34,202 nucleotides of DNA from an uncultured Lachnospiraceae bacterium (GTDB taxonomy: Bacteria > Bacillota > Clostridia > Lachnospirales > Lachnospiraceae), in contig CADCDW010000020.1 in the NCBI GenBank assembly GCA_902800325.1, positions 1 through 34,202 on the forward strand. The letters are read 5' to 3'. Position 1 is the stretch's first letter. Each line of letters starts with the position of its first letter. The notes under the pieces were generated by a model that did not search any database, was not told the DNA's origin, and worked only from the letters and a program-made list of their open reading frames with translations. A program made the position numbers and the translations under genes. Positions 15,823 to 26,400 of the stretch are shown piece after piece.

Positions 15823-16347
15823 ATGTCTGGTTCGGGTAAGGTTCATAACTATAGTGAATTGCTTATAGCTATAGTTGCTGTATTTTTTTCAAGTTTGATT
15901 ATTAATATAATTATAAAAAGAGGTTATTCGTTTGATTATCTGATGTTTACAATTGAAGACATTAAAAGAGTTTTATCGCTTCCGATAGTTTCATCCTTTT
16001 TAATACTTCTTTTTAAAAGAATTAAACAGGTATTACTAATAATAATTCTTATGAAATTAATAAAGCCGGATTTGTTATATCATGCAATAATTGTTTTGTT
16101 AGGGGCATTATATGGAATGATGATGTCTGTTCAGACAAATTACGGAGGAATATACTATGCAGGAATATTTATTATAAGTATATTACCGCATTATATTATA
16201 TATTTTTTGTGTATAGATTTGATTTACAAATTTTATAAGGGACGGGTATTTAATAAAAATAAGGTACGTTTTATATCAGTTATTGTTATGTTAACTGTAT
16301 GTGGTGTTTTTTTAGAAGAAAATTTTTTAAGAATTTTTTTGAGCTAA
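15823..16347 (+). CDS. SpoIIM-like multi-pass membrane protein
   Basis: 174 residues with about five hydrophobic helices. The ATG at 15823 is preceded by GGGGTG 6 nt ahead; an in-frame GTG at 15814 overlaps it. I do not recognise it with certainty. Two things suggest stage II sporulation protein M, part of the DMP peptidoglycan-remodelling complex in engulfment. First, it lies between a NudF-like gene and xerD, where spoIIM is found in Bacillus. Second, the segment GALYGMMMS, then NYGG, then ILPHYIIYF matches the pattern of Gly, Gly and Pro spaced across two helices in that family. It is somewhat shorter than B. subtilis SpoIIM (about 210 residues). Confidence 0.5.
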   Translation: MSGSGKVHNYSELLIAIVAVFFSSLIINIIIKRGYSFDYLMFTIEDIKRVLSLPIVSSFLILLFKRIKQVLLIIILMKLIKPDLLYHAIIVLLGALYGMMMSVQTNYGGIYYAGIFIISILPHYIIYFLCIDLIYKFYKGRVFNKNKVRFISVIVMLTVCGVFLEENFLRIFLS

Positions 16348-16564
16348 AAGGGCAATATGTAGTTGGAAAAAGATTTATAGTTCTCTATTTTGTAGAATTT
16401 ACTCAAAAACGTTGATTTTAAAATGGTTTACAGAAAAAAATATACTTGATTTTATGTTAATTAGAATTTAAAATCATATCTGTAGGCTGAATTCGACATA
16501 TTATTATTTTGTTTTATTGCAGCATGGTCTTAAGTCTTACACCTGGATGATAAGGGGAATACAC
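16348..16564 (+). promoter_or_regulatory. Intergenic region with a candidate xerD promoter
   Basis: The 217-nt gap holds no gene. TTGATT at 16446-16451 and TAAAAT at 16469-16474 with a 17-nt spacer form the best promoter candidate for xerD (4/6 and 5/6 matches). No terminator is evident after the SpoIIM-like gene. Confidence 0.4.
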
Positions 16565-17449
16565 ATGGGAGAATACGTTGATAAATATATAAATTACTTA
16601 AGTGAAGTAAAGAGGTCCAGTGGAAATACTATCGCATCTTACAAAAGAGATTTACTGAAAATGTGCAAATATTTTAATAATAATGGAATTGAAGATGTGC
16701 ATGAGGTAAACTCAACTGACTTGAGTACATATATAAGTTCTTTAGGCAAACAGGGGATGTCTTCTGCTACTATATCCAGAAATGTGGCGAGTATAAAATC
16801 TTTTTTTATGTATTTATTTAAAAATAAAATGATAAGTGAGGATTGTACTGACCAGCTAAGGGCACCAAGAATAGATAAAAAGATTCCGGATGTTTTATCT
16901 ATTGAAGAGATAAATCTTTTGTTGGAACAACCGTCTGATAAGAATAATAAAGAGATAAGAGACAAGGCTATGCTTGAGCTTTTATATGCTACAGGACTTA
17001 GAGTTTCTGAACTTATATCTATAAAGCTTGAAGATGTAAATCTTACGCTTAATTATATTTTGTGTAAGGATAGTAATAAAGAAAGAGTAATACCGATTGA
17101 AAATGCTGCCAAATCAGCGCTTGAATATTATATTAAAAAAGCAAGACCTGATATGTGTGGCGAAAGTGATTTGCTTTTCACGAATTTGAAGGGCGAAAAG
17201 ATGACCAGACAGGGATTCTGGAAGCTGATTAAGTCTTATGCAAAGAAAGCCGGAATTGATAAGGATATAACACCTCATATGATCAGACATTCCTTCGCAT
17301 CGCATCTTGTTAACAATGGGGCGGATTTAAAGGCTGTTCAGGAAATGCTTGGACATTCTGATATATCGACAACACAGATATATCTTAAGAGTCGTCAAAG
17401 TAAGATAAAACAGGAATATGACAAAGCTCATCCGAGAGCAAAAGTGTAA
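16565..17449 (+). CDS. xerD: Tyrosine recombinase XerD
   Basis: 294 residues, normal length for XerC/XerD. The start at 16565 has AAGGGGA at 16552-16558; an upstream in-frame start at 16517 lacks a ribosome binding site. XerD resolves chromosome dimers at dif during division. The SAM-like core-binding domain spans about residues 1-90. Catalytic residues are all present: Arg146 (ATGLRVSEL), His238 and Arg241 (HMIRH), His264 (LGHSD) and the nucleophile Tyr273 (TQIYLK). Chromosomal housekeeping context, with sporulation and Nudix genes next to it, favours XerD over a phage integrase. Confidence 0.93.
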   Translation: MGEYVDKYINYLSEVKRSSGNTIASYKRDLLKMCKYFNNNGIEDVHEVNSTDLSTYISSLGKQGMSSATISRNVASIKSFFMYLFKNKMISEDCTDQLRAPRIDKKIPDVLSIEEINLLLEQPSDKNNKEIRDKAMLELLYATGLRVSELISIKLEDVNLTLNYILCKDSNKERVIPIENAAKSALEYYIKKARPDMCGESDLLFTNLKGEKMTRQGFWKLIKSYAKKAGIDKDITPHMIRHSFASHLVNNGADLKAVQEMLGHSDISTTQIYLKSRQSKIKQEYDKAHPRAKV

Positions 17450-17468
17450 AATAGTGTAATAATAATTT

Positions 17469-17506
17469 ACGGGAATGCTATATGATTACAGCATTCCCGT
17501 TTTTTG
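17469..17506 (+). terminator. Terminator between convergent xerD and aroC
   Basis: ACGGGAATGCT (17469-17479) pairs perfectly with AGCATTCCCGT (17490-17500), followed by T6. The sequence is symmetric enough to serve aroC on the other strand too. Confidence 0.9.
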
Positions 17507-17553
17507 TTATTTACCGTTAATGATTATCGGTTTATATTTATCAGACATTTTTG

Positions 17554-18651
17554 CTAATTATATATCTTTTTAATGTTTTCGAGTTTTGTGCCCATGTTTT
17601 GAAGCATAAGGTCAAGAATTGTGATAGCGCACATTGATTCAACAACAACTACGGCTCGAGGTCCGATAATCGGATCGTGACGTCCTTTTATCGAAAGAAC
17701 GGTGTCGTTCAAATCATTTGTAACGGTTTCCTGTTCTTTAAAGATTGAAGGAGTGGGCTTTATGGAGGCTCTTAAAAAAATATCAGAACCGTCACTGATT
17801 CCACCGAGTATACCTCCTGAATGGTTGGTCTTTTTGTCAACCTTTCCGTTGTTTACATAAAAACTATCGTTGTTCTCGGAACCTCTGGCTGTCGCAACCG
17901 AAATACCGTCGCCTATTTCAACCGCTTTTACAGCTCCGATAGACATTACGGCTTGTGAGAGAAGTGCATCGAGTTTGTCAAATGCCGGTTCGCCGATTCC
18001 GGCAGGTACACCTTTTATTATGCATTCAATGGATGAACCGACAGAATCGGAATCGCTCATTATGGATTTTAAGTATTCTTCGGCTTTTTTGGCACATTCC
18101 GCATCAGGCATATAAAACGGGTTGTTTTTAATTTCCTGTTCGGAAAAATTATCATAGTCTATAAGCAGTTCTCCGATTGAACTTACATATGAAGTAAAGG
18201 TAATTCCAAGCTCTTTAAGGATTTTTATGGCAACCGCACCTGCGGCGACTCTGCCAATGGTTTCGCGTCCCGAAGAACGACCGCCGCCTCTGTAATCTCT
18301 GAAACCGTATTTTGAATCATATGTAAAATCGGCATGTCCCGGACGATAGCAGGAGGCGATATTGCCGTAATCGGTCGAGTGATGATCCTTGTTGTAAACT
18401 ATAAGTGATATAGGAGTTCCTGTGGTTTTTCCTTCAAATATTCCCGAAAGAATTTCAACTTTATCATCTTCGTTTCTTAAAGTCGTAAACTCGTTTTGAC
18501 CGGGCTTTCTTCTGTCTAAAAATATTTGAATATCTTCTTCACAAAGAGACAGACCCGAAGGACATCCGTCTATTACCACACCTATGGCTTTTCCGTGTGA
18601 TTCTCCCCATGTTGTAATTTTGAATAATTTGCCGAAACCTGATCCGCTCAT
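17554..18651 (-). CDS. aroC: Chorismate synthase
   Basis: 365 residues. AroC converts 5-enolpyruvylshikimate-3-phosphate to chorismate with reduced FMN, the last shared step of aromatic amino acid synthesis. Hallmarks: GESHG near residue 17, RRKPGQ near residue 48, GHAD followed by DYRGGGRSSGRET near residues 107-135, and HSGGILGGISDG near residue 280. AGGA is 7 nt ahead of the ATG on the minus strand. It is divergent from rpsO and aroE; aroE acts earlier in the same shikimate pathway. Confidence 0.97.
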   Translation of the reverse strand: MSGSGFGKLFKITTWGESHGKAIGVVIDGCPSGLSLCEEDIQIFLDRRKPGQNEFTTLRNEDDKVEILSGIFEGKTTGTPISLIVYNKDHHSTDYGNIASCYRPGHADFTYDSKYGFRDYRGGGRSSGRETIGRVAAGAVAIKILKELGITFTSYVSSIGELLIDYDNFSEQEIKNNPFYMPDAECAKKAEEYLKSIMSDSDSVGSSIECIIKGVPAGIGEPAFDKLDALLSQAVMSIGAVKAVEIGDGISVATARGSENNDSFYVNNGKVDKKTNHSGGILGGISDGSDIFLRASIKPTPSIFKEQETVTNDLNDTVLSIKGRHDPIIGPRAVVVVESMCAITILDLMLQNMGTKLENIKKIYN

Positions 18652-18853
18652 TTGTTTTCCTCGCTTGATATATTATTTTGACCGCAATTCAATAAATAAT
18701 TGTAAATTTGTGCAATGTGTTTCACGAAAGTTTAACAGATATATTTACTGTTATAACTGTTTACGGTATATTATGTATTATAAATAATTTCCGGAAAAAA
18801 TAAAGCTTTTTATTATTTAAATTTATACTTTACATTATTGATGCGTTATGTTA
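18652..18853. other. Intergenic spacer between divergent aroC and rpsO
   Basis: About 200 nt of AT-rich DNA with no ORF of note. A small cluster of CTGTT/AACAG repeats lies at about 18730-18760. No convincing promoter hexamers were found for aroC; TTTACA at 18829-18834 is the best -35 candidate for rpsO, but its spacing to TATAAT (18855) is 20 nt. Confidence 0.4.
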
Positions 18854-18917
18854 ATATAATCAAGTCGTTCACTTAGTAAACGGGGACTCCGTCCTTTACC
18901 CGGTGAATTGATTATAT
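18854..18917 (+). promoter_or_regulatory. Structured rpsO leader (putative S15-binding element)
   Basis: A 10-bp stem ATATAATCAA (18854-18863) / TTGATTATAT (18908-18917) continues, after a GTCG bulge, with TTCAC (18868-18872) / GTGAA (18903-18907). Inside is a second hairpin GTAAA (18876-18880) / TTTAC (18895-18899) capped by GC-rich pairing (GGAC/GTCC or ACGG/CCGT). It ends just ahead of the rpsO ribosome binding site. Ribosomal protein S15 is known to repress its own mRNA through such leaders. The TATAAT at 18855-18860 lies in the first arm, so either it is not the -10 or the outer stem is not transcribed. Confidence 0.5.
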
Positions 18918-18940
18918 ATTTGATAAATGGAGGAAAAGCT

Positions 18941-19207
18941 ATGATTACAGCAGAAATGAAGAAAGACATTATCGAGAAGTACGGTCGTACAGAGGGTGAT
19001 ACAGGTTCACCTGAGGTACAGGTTGCATTACTCACTGCAAGAATCAATGATCTTAATGAGCATTTCAAGGTTCATCCAAAGGATCATCATTCAAGACGCG
19101 GTCTTCTTAAGATGGTAGGTCAGAGAAGAAATCTTCTTGCATATCTTAAGAGCAAGGATATCGAGCGTTACAGAAAGCTTATCGAGTCACTTGGACTTAG
19201 AAAGTAA
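18941..19207 (+). CDS. rpsO: 30S ribosomal protein S15
   Basis: 88 residues, the exact family length. S15 nucleates the 30S central domain by binding 16S rRNA. Signature segments are [16 protein letters not shown] near residue 21, [12 protein letters not shown] near residue 45, and the conserved [12 protein letters not shown] end. TGGAGG at 18928-18933 supports the ATG at 18941. Confidence 0.99.
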   Translation: MITAEMKKDIIEKYGRTEGDTGSPEVQVALLTARINDLNEHFKVHPKDHHSRRGLLKMVGQRRNLLAYLKSKDIERYRKLIESLGLRK

Positions 19208-19219
19208 TAACGGTTACAA

Positions 19220-19247
19220 GGCATCGGAAAATATCCGGTGCCTTTTT
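19220..19247 (+). terminator. Terminator of rpsO
   Basis: GGCATCGGA (19220-19228) pairs with TCCGGTGCC (19234-19242) with one G-U, loop of 5, then T5. Confidence 0.9.
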
Positions 19248-19265
19248 GCCTTTTAGGAGGGTTAT

Positions 19266-20210
19266 ATGAATACATTGAAAATTATGCAAAAAGCAGTGGA
19301 GGATTACAAAAATATTGAATCAAAAAGATATCTCGGTATATTCGGTAATCCGATTAAGCATACATTGTCACCGATAATTCATGATACGATTTCTGACGAA
19401 TTATCGCTTGAAGAAAGATATATTCCGTTTGAGATTCAAGATGATTTGGGCAGGTATGTAAAAGAAGCTTTCGAAGACGGAATAGTGGGTTTGAATATTA
19501 CTGTTCCGTATAAAGAAAAGGTTATTCCTTACCTTTCGGATATAGACGAAGATGCAAAAAAGATAGGTGCGGTAAATACTCTTGTAAGGTGTGAAAACGG
19601 ATATAAGGGCTATAATACCGATATGGAAGGATTGTATAAATCTATAATCGAAGCCGGAATGAATATAAAAGATAATGAAATAATAATGCTCGGTGCGGGC
19701 GGTGCTGCAAGAGCTGTGGCATATATGTGTTTAAAATACGGAGCAAAAAAAGTCTATATCGTAAACAGAAGTCTGGAAAATGCGACGAGACTTGCAAAAG
19801 ATATGAACGAACTTTTAAGAGAAAAAAACAGTTCTGAGAAAATAAACACATCCCTAAACGACATAGAAAAATTCATACCTCTTAAGGCGGATGAATATAA
19901 TGAAATACCGCAGGGAAGATATATGTTTATTCAATGTACTTCCGTCGGACTTAAAGCGGAAGACGGGTTGCCGCTTATCTTTGATAAAGAATTTTACAAG
20001 CAGGCATCGTGTGCGGTCGATCTTATATATAATCCGGCAAAAACACAATTTATTAAACTTATGGAAGAAAATAATATTCCTGCAATTAATGGATTAAAAA
20101 TGCTTTTATATCAGGGAATTATAGCAAATGAATTATGGAACGGTATAACTGTAAATGCGGATTTATCGGAAAAAATTTTTGTTGCTTTAAATAAGAAGTT
20201 ATATTGTTAA
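19266..20210 (+). CDS. aroE: Shikimate dehydrogenase
   Basis: 314 residues, slightly longer than the usual 270-290 because of about 20 extra N-terminal residues. AroE reduces 3-dehydroshikimate with NADPH. The substrate-binding segment GNPIKHTLSP is near residue 27, the catalytic-Lys motif NITVPYKEKV is near residue 77, and the dinucleotide fold GAGGAARAV is near residue 144. AGGAGGG is 5 nt ahead of the ATG. It directly follows the rpsO terminator and may be expressed partly by read-through. No good terminator follows it. Confidence 0.95.
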   Translation: MNTLKIMQKAVEDYKNIESKRYLGIFGNPIKHTLSPIIHDTISDELSLEERYIPFEIQDDLGRYVKEAFEDGIVGLNITVPYKEKVIPYLSDIDEDAKKIGAVNTLVRCENGYKGYNTDMEGLYKSIIEAGMNIKDNEIIMLGAGGAARAVAYMCLKYGAKKVYIVNRSLENATRLAKDMNELLREKNSSEKINTSLNDIEKFIPLKADEYNEIPQGRYMFIQCTSVGLKAEDGLPLIFDKEFYKQASCAVDLIYNPAKTQFIKLMEENNIPAINGLKMLLYQGIIANELWNGITVNADLSEKIFVALNKKLYC

Positions 20211-20340
20211 AAATACTTTTTTTGAAAAAACTTTGTTAATTTTGCACAAACATTAAAATAATTCAAGGAAATACCGATATACTAAGTGGTAAATCGTGTA
20301 AAAAAAGCCAATAAAAAAGGCGAGTTTTTTCGTGATTTAA

Positions 20341-20369
20341 TTGACCTTGACCATAAAATTTTGTATAAT
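20341..20369 (+). promoter_or_regulatory. Promoter of the giant pilin gene
   Basis: TTGACC at 20341-20346 and TATAAT at 20364-20369 with a 17-nt spacer. The -35 hexamer is repeated in tandem (TTGACC twice, 20341-20352). Start near 20376 leaves a leader of about 33 nt carrying GGAGG at 20396-20400. The promoter lies inside the reading frame that is open from 20286, so the first 41 codons of that frame are untranslated. Confidence 0.75.
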
Positions 20370-20408
20370 ATTACTAACTGGGATTGGATTTCTTTGGAGG
20401 TGGTAACT

Positions 20409-23400
20409 TTGACAGAGAGAATAAAAGATAAAAAACCTAAAAAGAATATCTTTAGAAGTAACGATGGTTTCACATTAGTTGAAATGATTGTTACTTTTCT
20501 TGTTCTGGGAATCTTACTTTCGGTATCGGTTATGAGTCTTGTCGCATGGCAGGATTGGGCGGATTTCAACAGAGAAAATGAATATGCGGAAACCTTATTT
20601 CTTGCTGCGCAGAATCAGCTTTCGGAATACAGCGAAAACGGTACACTTTCGGATTTTTCCGACAGAGCATATAAGGAGGCTTTCGGAAATAAGGTTAATC
20701 TTGATTCGATTTATTATGCCGAGGGAGAAAACTATACGGCAGAATTGAAAAAAGAAAACAGTGTGTGGGTTTCAAAAGAAGCCGGCACGCTTTGTTATGC
20801 TATGTGTAACAAAGGAGATTATGTAAAATATAAATCGGGTGAGGAAACCGACAGCAAGACGGCGGCAATCGTATTTGAGCTGCTTGAGTCGTATGTTTAT
20901 GATACAAGCATTTTGAATGAAACCATTTGTATAGAGTTTTCTTTGGAAGACGGTCAGGTTTTCTCAGCATTCTATACGGATAAGTTTGTTGAAAAAGATG
21001 ATGCTGATTATGCAGCGTTCGAATATAACAATTCCAACGATAATTTAAGAGGTCTTGTAAATATTGCCACAAGATATGAAACATACCGCAGGGAAAGAAT
21101 GGTCGGATATTATGGTGTGGATACTCTTTCGGCAGCACTTGTTTCAAAAAATGACAAGCCGACTATTTCGAAGATTTCGCTTAATAACGAGGAAACTCTT
21201 AATCTTTCCTTTAAACTCGGAAAGTATGCTTCGGCAACAAATGAACTTACTTACAAGATTTCCGTATTTGATAACAAAACAAAGAAAAAGACACTTGATA
21301 TTACGCTTGATACGTCTAAGAATCCTTTGAAGAATTATGAGAACAGGGATACGGTTCCTTGCGAAGTTATCAGATATATTTATGACGGAGACGGAAATGC
21401 AACGTCCGAAAATCTTGGTAAATTTGATATATTGGCTTATCTCGACAAGGACAATCAGGTAAGAGTTGTGCTTGATGCTGTTGATGTTCAGGCAACAACC
21501 GAGCTTTACAACAAAGATTTTTCAAAGCTTTCGGAAGCGGAAAGCGTAAAGAACGGTTCTGTTAAGTTTTCAAAGACATTAAGCTTCCACAGATTTGGAT
21601 TAAATGCGGAAAAGATATATTGTTCGGTTCAGGGCTACAGTGCGAGATATAAAGCTACTTCCGTAAAACAGAGTAATGTATCCGATGCGTTTTTTGCAAA
21701 TGAGACATCAGGTGAAGAAAATGCGGGTGCTCTCGGAACGATAGATCATTTTAATTATACAATAAAAAATGCAAGACATCTTTACAATGTGAGATATCTT
21801 GAAGACTTGTCGGAAGCAGACCTTGCAGCATATAAAGAAACCGAAGGTGCTACGGCATATTGTACCTACGCGCTTATAAAAGATATAGACTGGGCAGGAT
21901 TTGTTGAAGGAGAAAATTACTATTCTTCAAACGCACATAATATTATTCTTCCGAACGGAACTTATAAAAATGCTAACGTTAATATTGTTACCGACAGAAG
22001 TTTTGCGTCCTGCGGAAAGCTTCGCATGTACGATAAATTTATCGGAAACGATTTCATCGTTAAAGGCCTTAAAATTACAGAAGCATTTAACAGCTTAAGC
22101 GGTTTGTACGGATATGAAAATTTAAATGATGTCGAGAAGCCGGTTGGATTATTTAATATCAACTACGGTCTTATTAAGACGACAAAGCTTGACAAGATTC
22201 AGGTTACAAGCAGCAGCGATAAGGTTGGTGCCTTTTGTGGTGTCAATGTTTCGGGTGTACTTGCCAATGATGAGCAGACAGGAGTTCTTAATGAACTTAC
22301 TTTACTTAACTCAGGAATAAATACCAACGATGCCAGTGTGATACTCGGAAAGGAACATGTCGGCGGTATCGTGGGATATCTTCAGGCTACGGGCGAGGAC
22401 AGAGTCGTAGATTCCGAGAGCAAGGAAATAGTATTATCAAAGCTTACAAACTATGCAAAGGTAACAGGAGATAAATATGTCGGCGGTATAATCGGTGAAG
22501 TAAGAAATTCAAAGACCAAAAAGGTTAAGATAATTATTGATGAATGTGTAAACAAGGGTGCGGTTCTTGCTTCAAACAGCGAAGTGGATGAAAACGGTGT
22601 AGTTACTGTTAAAACAAACACAGATCCGTTAGAGGCAAAGTATATCGGTGGTATAACCGGATATACAGCAAATATTTATGCGAATACGCATGACGACGAT
22701 AATATTTCCGAACTTATTACCGTGAGAAACTGTTTAAGTTCACCACTTTATTCGGATAGCGATATTAATCAGCTTTTGGATGACAGTGTTGAAAATGCTG
22801 CAACGGTTCTTTCCAAGAAGCTTAACGGAGTATATGTCGGAGGTATAGTAGGATATAATTATTACGGTAGCGTTCAAAACTGTTCTACCAAGGGTGAAAA
22901 AGGAAAACAGGGTTATGTCTTCGGATACAGATATGTCGGAGGTATAGTAGGATTTAACCAGGGACCTGCCAGCGGAATTAAGGGTGGTAACGACAAGGTA
23001 AGCGGTGTAAACGAAGCAAATGTTGTAGGATATGAATATGTCGGCGGTATTACGGGCTGCAATGCTGATGTGGATTCTGATAAGCTAAGTGAAGATGCGT
23101 TATCGGAAGGCGTGAACATAAGCGGAAAGTACGCAAACGAAATTCTTGAAGCGTCGGATATAATAGTTGTTCCGGATACCGACAGAAATATTGATAATAA
23201 AATAGAAAACTGGATTAACAAAGGTGTTATTTTCTCAACAGGTAAATACGCCGGAGGTATATCGGGTTATAACTGCGGATGGATTTATAATTGTAACAGT
23301 GAGGTTGAAAGTGCAAATGTTGATGGATTCTTCCAGTCAACATATTCTTCCGGTGACTTTACCGGAGGTATTTCCGGCTATAACAACGGTGTAATAGGAA

Positions 23401-26400
23401 ATACAAAGCGCGAAATGAATTCAAACGGAAAAATCGTTGTAAGCGGTGAAAATAAAACCGAGGATGAACGAAAGATTTCGGCGGTATGCTATATATCAGG
23501 TAAAAATTATGTAGGTGGTATAGTAGGATACAATGATGTGGATGCAATCGTAGAGGATTATGAACTTGCGGGCGGCTATATTCTCGGAGATGAAAATGAA
23601 GGTTCATTTGTAGGAGGCTATGCCGGATTTAATTCATCATTAAGACTTTTTGTTGATGATGACGGAATTGCAAGGGCAGTTATCTCGAAGCCTAACAGAG
23701 TAATAGGTGAATATTTTGTTGGAGGAAGTGTCGGAGGAAATATTATTAATACCGATTCAACCGGTAATATTCCTACAATATTTAAGACTGATAATTTCCT
23801 CGGTACGGTTTACGGAAAAGCCTTTGTCGGAGGTTTTGTCGGATACAATATGGTCACCGATACTGCTGCAGTTTACTATGGCGGAGAAACAAGATACGAT
23901 GTTTCAAATCTGATTCAGCAGGAAATAGTCGATGCTTTCGCTACTTCTGATTTGGATACAACAAGTGATAATCAAAAGCTTATCGACAAGGTTAATATAT
24001 TAAATAATATATATAACAACGATAAGCTTCGGTTAAGAAAATCGAATGCAACCATGTATATCAGCGGAAGCAACGAGCAGATGACTCAAAACTCACTTGG
24101 AAGAATTGAAGCGGATATATGTATAGGCGGTGTATTCGGTTACAGTGATGATAATACAAAAGTATATGTAAAAGATGTTGAAAATACGACTCCGATAATT
24201 GCTGATGCAGCCATAGTTTATAATGAACAAAACGGAAGAAATACCGATTATGCGGGAAGAGAATATATATATGATTATTCATATGCCGGTGGAATTATAG
24301 GAAAGGTCAGCCAAAATATGACCATAGATAACTGTTCAAATTCTTCATCGGGAACAGTTTCAAGCATGGGTACTTATACAGGTGGTTTGGCAGAGGTAAA
24401 CAACGGACTTATAACCTCTTGTAAGACCAATTCCTTCGGAAAGAGCGTTGATGATTATATTGGAGGCATCTGCGGACTCAATAAAGAGGACGGAAGAGTG
24501 GAAAACTGTACTCTTAAAGACATTACAATAAGCGGACGTAATGTGGTAGGAGGAATAGCCGCAGAAAACTTTGGAACGATTTCAGGAAGCTATGTATCGG
24601 GACTTAAGCTCCTTGTTTCGGGAAAAGATGTAGTTGATACAGATACAAATGAAATTACCATAGATGGTATGGCTGGCGGTTTGGCTGCTTATAACGGTGG
24701 TAAAATAAACGTAAATAAAGATATAAACGTAACGATTACTTCAAGCGGTAATTATTCGGGAGCAGTTACCGCATACAATGACGGTAATGGCGTTGTAATA
24801 AATGATAAATTATCGGATTCGCCTGATTTAAGCGCTGAGTCGGATTATTATGCGGATAAATATATCAGTGTTACAGGAAACATAAACGGTAACAGATATG
24901 TTGGCGGTGTAATCGGAAAGAACACCGGTAATAATACGAGCAATATAATTGCAGGCTTTACAAATAAGGCTGTTGTAAACGCAACAAGAGGTACCGCGGG
25001 TGGTATCGTAGGTGATAATGAATCCGGAAATATAATTGCCTTCTGTGATAACTATGAAGTAATTACGGCTACCAATGCAGGTAATGCCGGCGGAATAACC
25101 TCCGTAAACAGCAGTACAATAACAAAATGTAACAACTATGCTGAAATAAAGGCACCTTCGGGTATGTGCGGCGGTATTGCAGCCATAAATAATGAGGATG
25201 CTCTGATTTCATATTGCCTTGTCGAACCTAAGAGCGGAAAGACTTCGATTGATTTTTCCTCAAACGATGCGGTTGGAGGAATATCAGCACTTAACAGCGG
25301 AAATATTGAGAATGTAAAATTAAAGAACATTAATGTTCACAATTATACAACGAGTGACGTAAGTAGTATAGGCGTAGTGGTTGGTATAAATGAAAAGACC
25401 GGATCGATAAAGCTTCCGGAATCAAATTCTTCTGATAAGGTTATAGATAACTGTACTGCAAGAACTTATACGGATTACAGTTTTGCAGGTGGTGTAGCAG
25501 GAACAAATAAAGGAACAATCAACGGTGCGTCACTTAATTCCGAATCACTTCCGACAACCGTAATTGAATCCTTTGTAGGCTTTATGCCTAATTCTGCTTC
25601 AATTGCAAGCCTTGGCGGTGTAGCAGGAGCAAATCTTGGATTAATTAACAATATATCAGTTGACGGTCAGATAATAGGTGATTTGGGTTCGGACGTTATG
25701 GGATATGGTGGTATAGCCGGTATAAACGGTTATTCAACATATAAGGATGCACAGGTGGCATTGGAAGAAGTTAAGACCGCAAATCCTGATAATGACGGAT
25801 ATACTGCCAAAATAACAAACTGTACATTTGATGGTGAAGTATTTGGTGAAGGCTCAGGCGCGGGTATTGCACTTATAGGTGGTATTGCGGGAAGCAATGC
25901 GTACGGCGGTGAGATTGAGCATTGTTATATAGGTGTAATAACTGATGATAACAGTTCAAATGACATACAGCGTGTAACAAAAATATATGCAGGTAAGCAG
26001 GAAACAACCAATTCATCGGGACAGACTGTTATGACGGTTGACCCGGGTATTGAATATCGTAATAAAAATACTGATTACGAGGTTAAAATCATAACTTCTG
26101 CATATGATAAAATGTCATATGCTTATATCGGAGGTATCGCCGGTGACAATTACGGCAGAGTTGCATCCTGTGATAACTATGCCAAGTCAAAGGAGCCTGT
26201 AAGGATATATTCATATATTTCTTCTTCGGGTGGAATCGTGGGCTATTCGTATCAGGGTTCTTTTGTTACAGGTACTAAAGATGAGCATCTTACGTCCGGT
26301 GAAAACTGGGAAGTTAAATCGAGAAGTACGGATAATGATAGAGGTAACGGAGGAATCATAGGTTATTACAAGTGTACAAATGATATCGAATATTGCGATA

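Noticed and set aside
16565-17449. xerD as the integrase of a mobile element
   Set aside because: No attachment repeats, excisionase or phage genes nearby; neighbours are conserved chromosomal genes.
20298-20328. A6-GCC ... GGC-GAG-T6 as a terminator after aroE
   Set aside because: Only three GC pairs with a bulge, 88 nt after the stop. Too weak to call.
20800-21147. Minus-strand frame of 115 codons inside the giant pilin gene
   Set aside because: His/Pro/Gln-rich shadow typical of antisense frames; the plus frame is continuous and shows family motifs.
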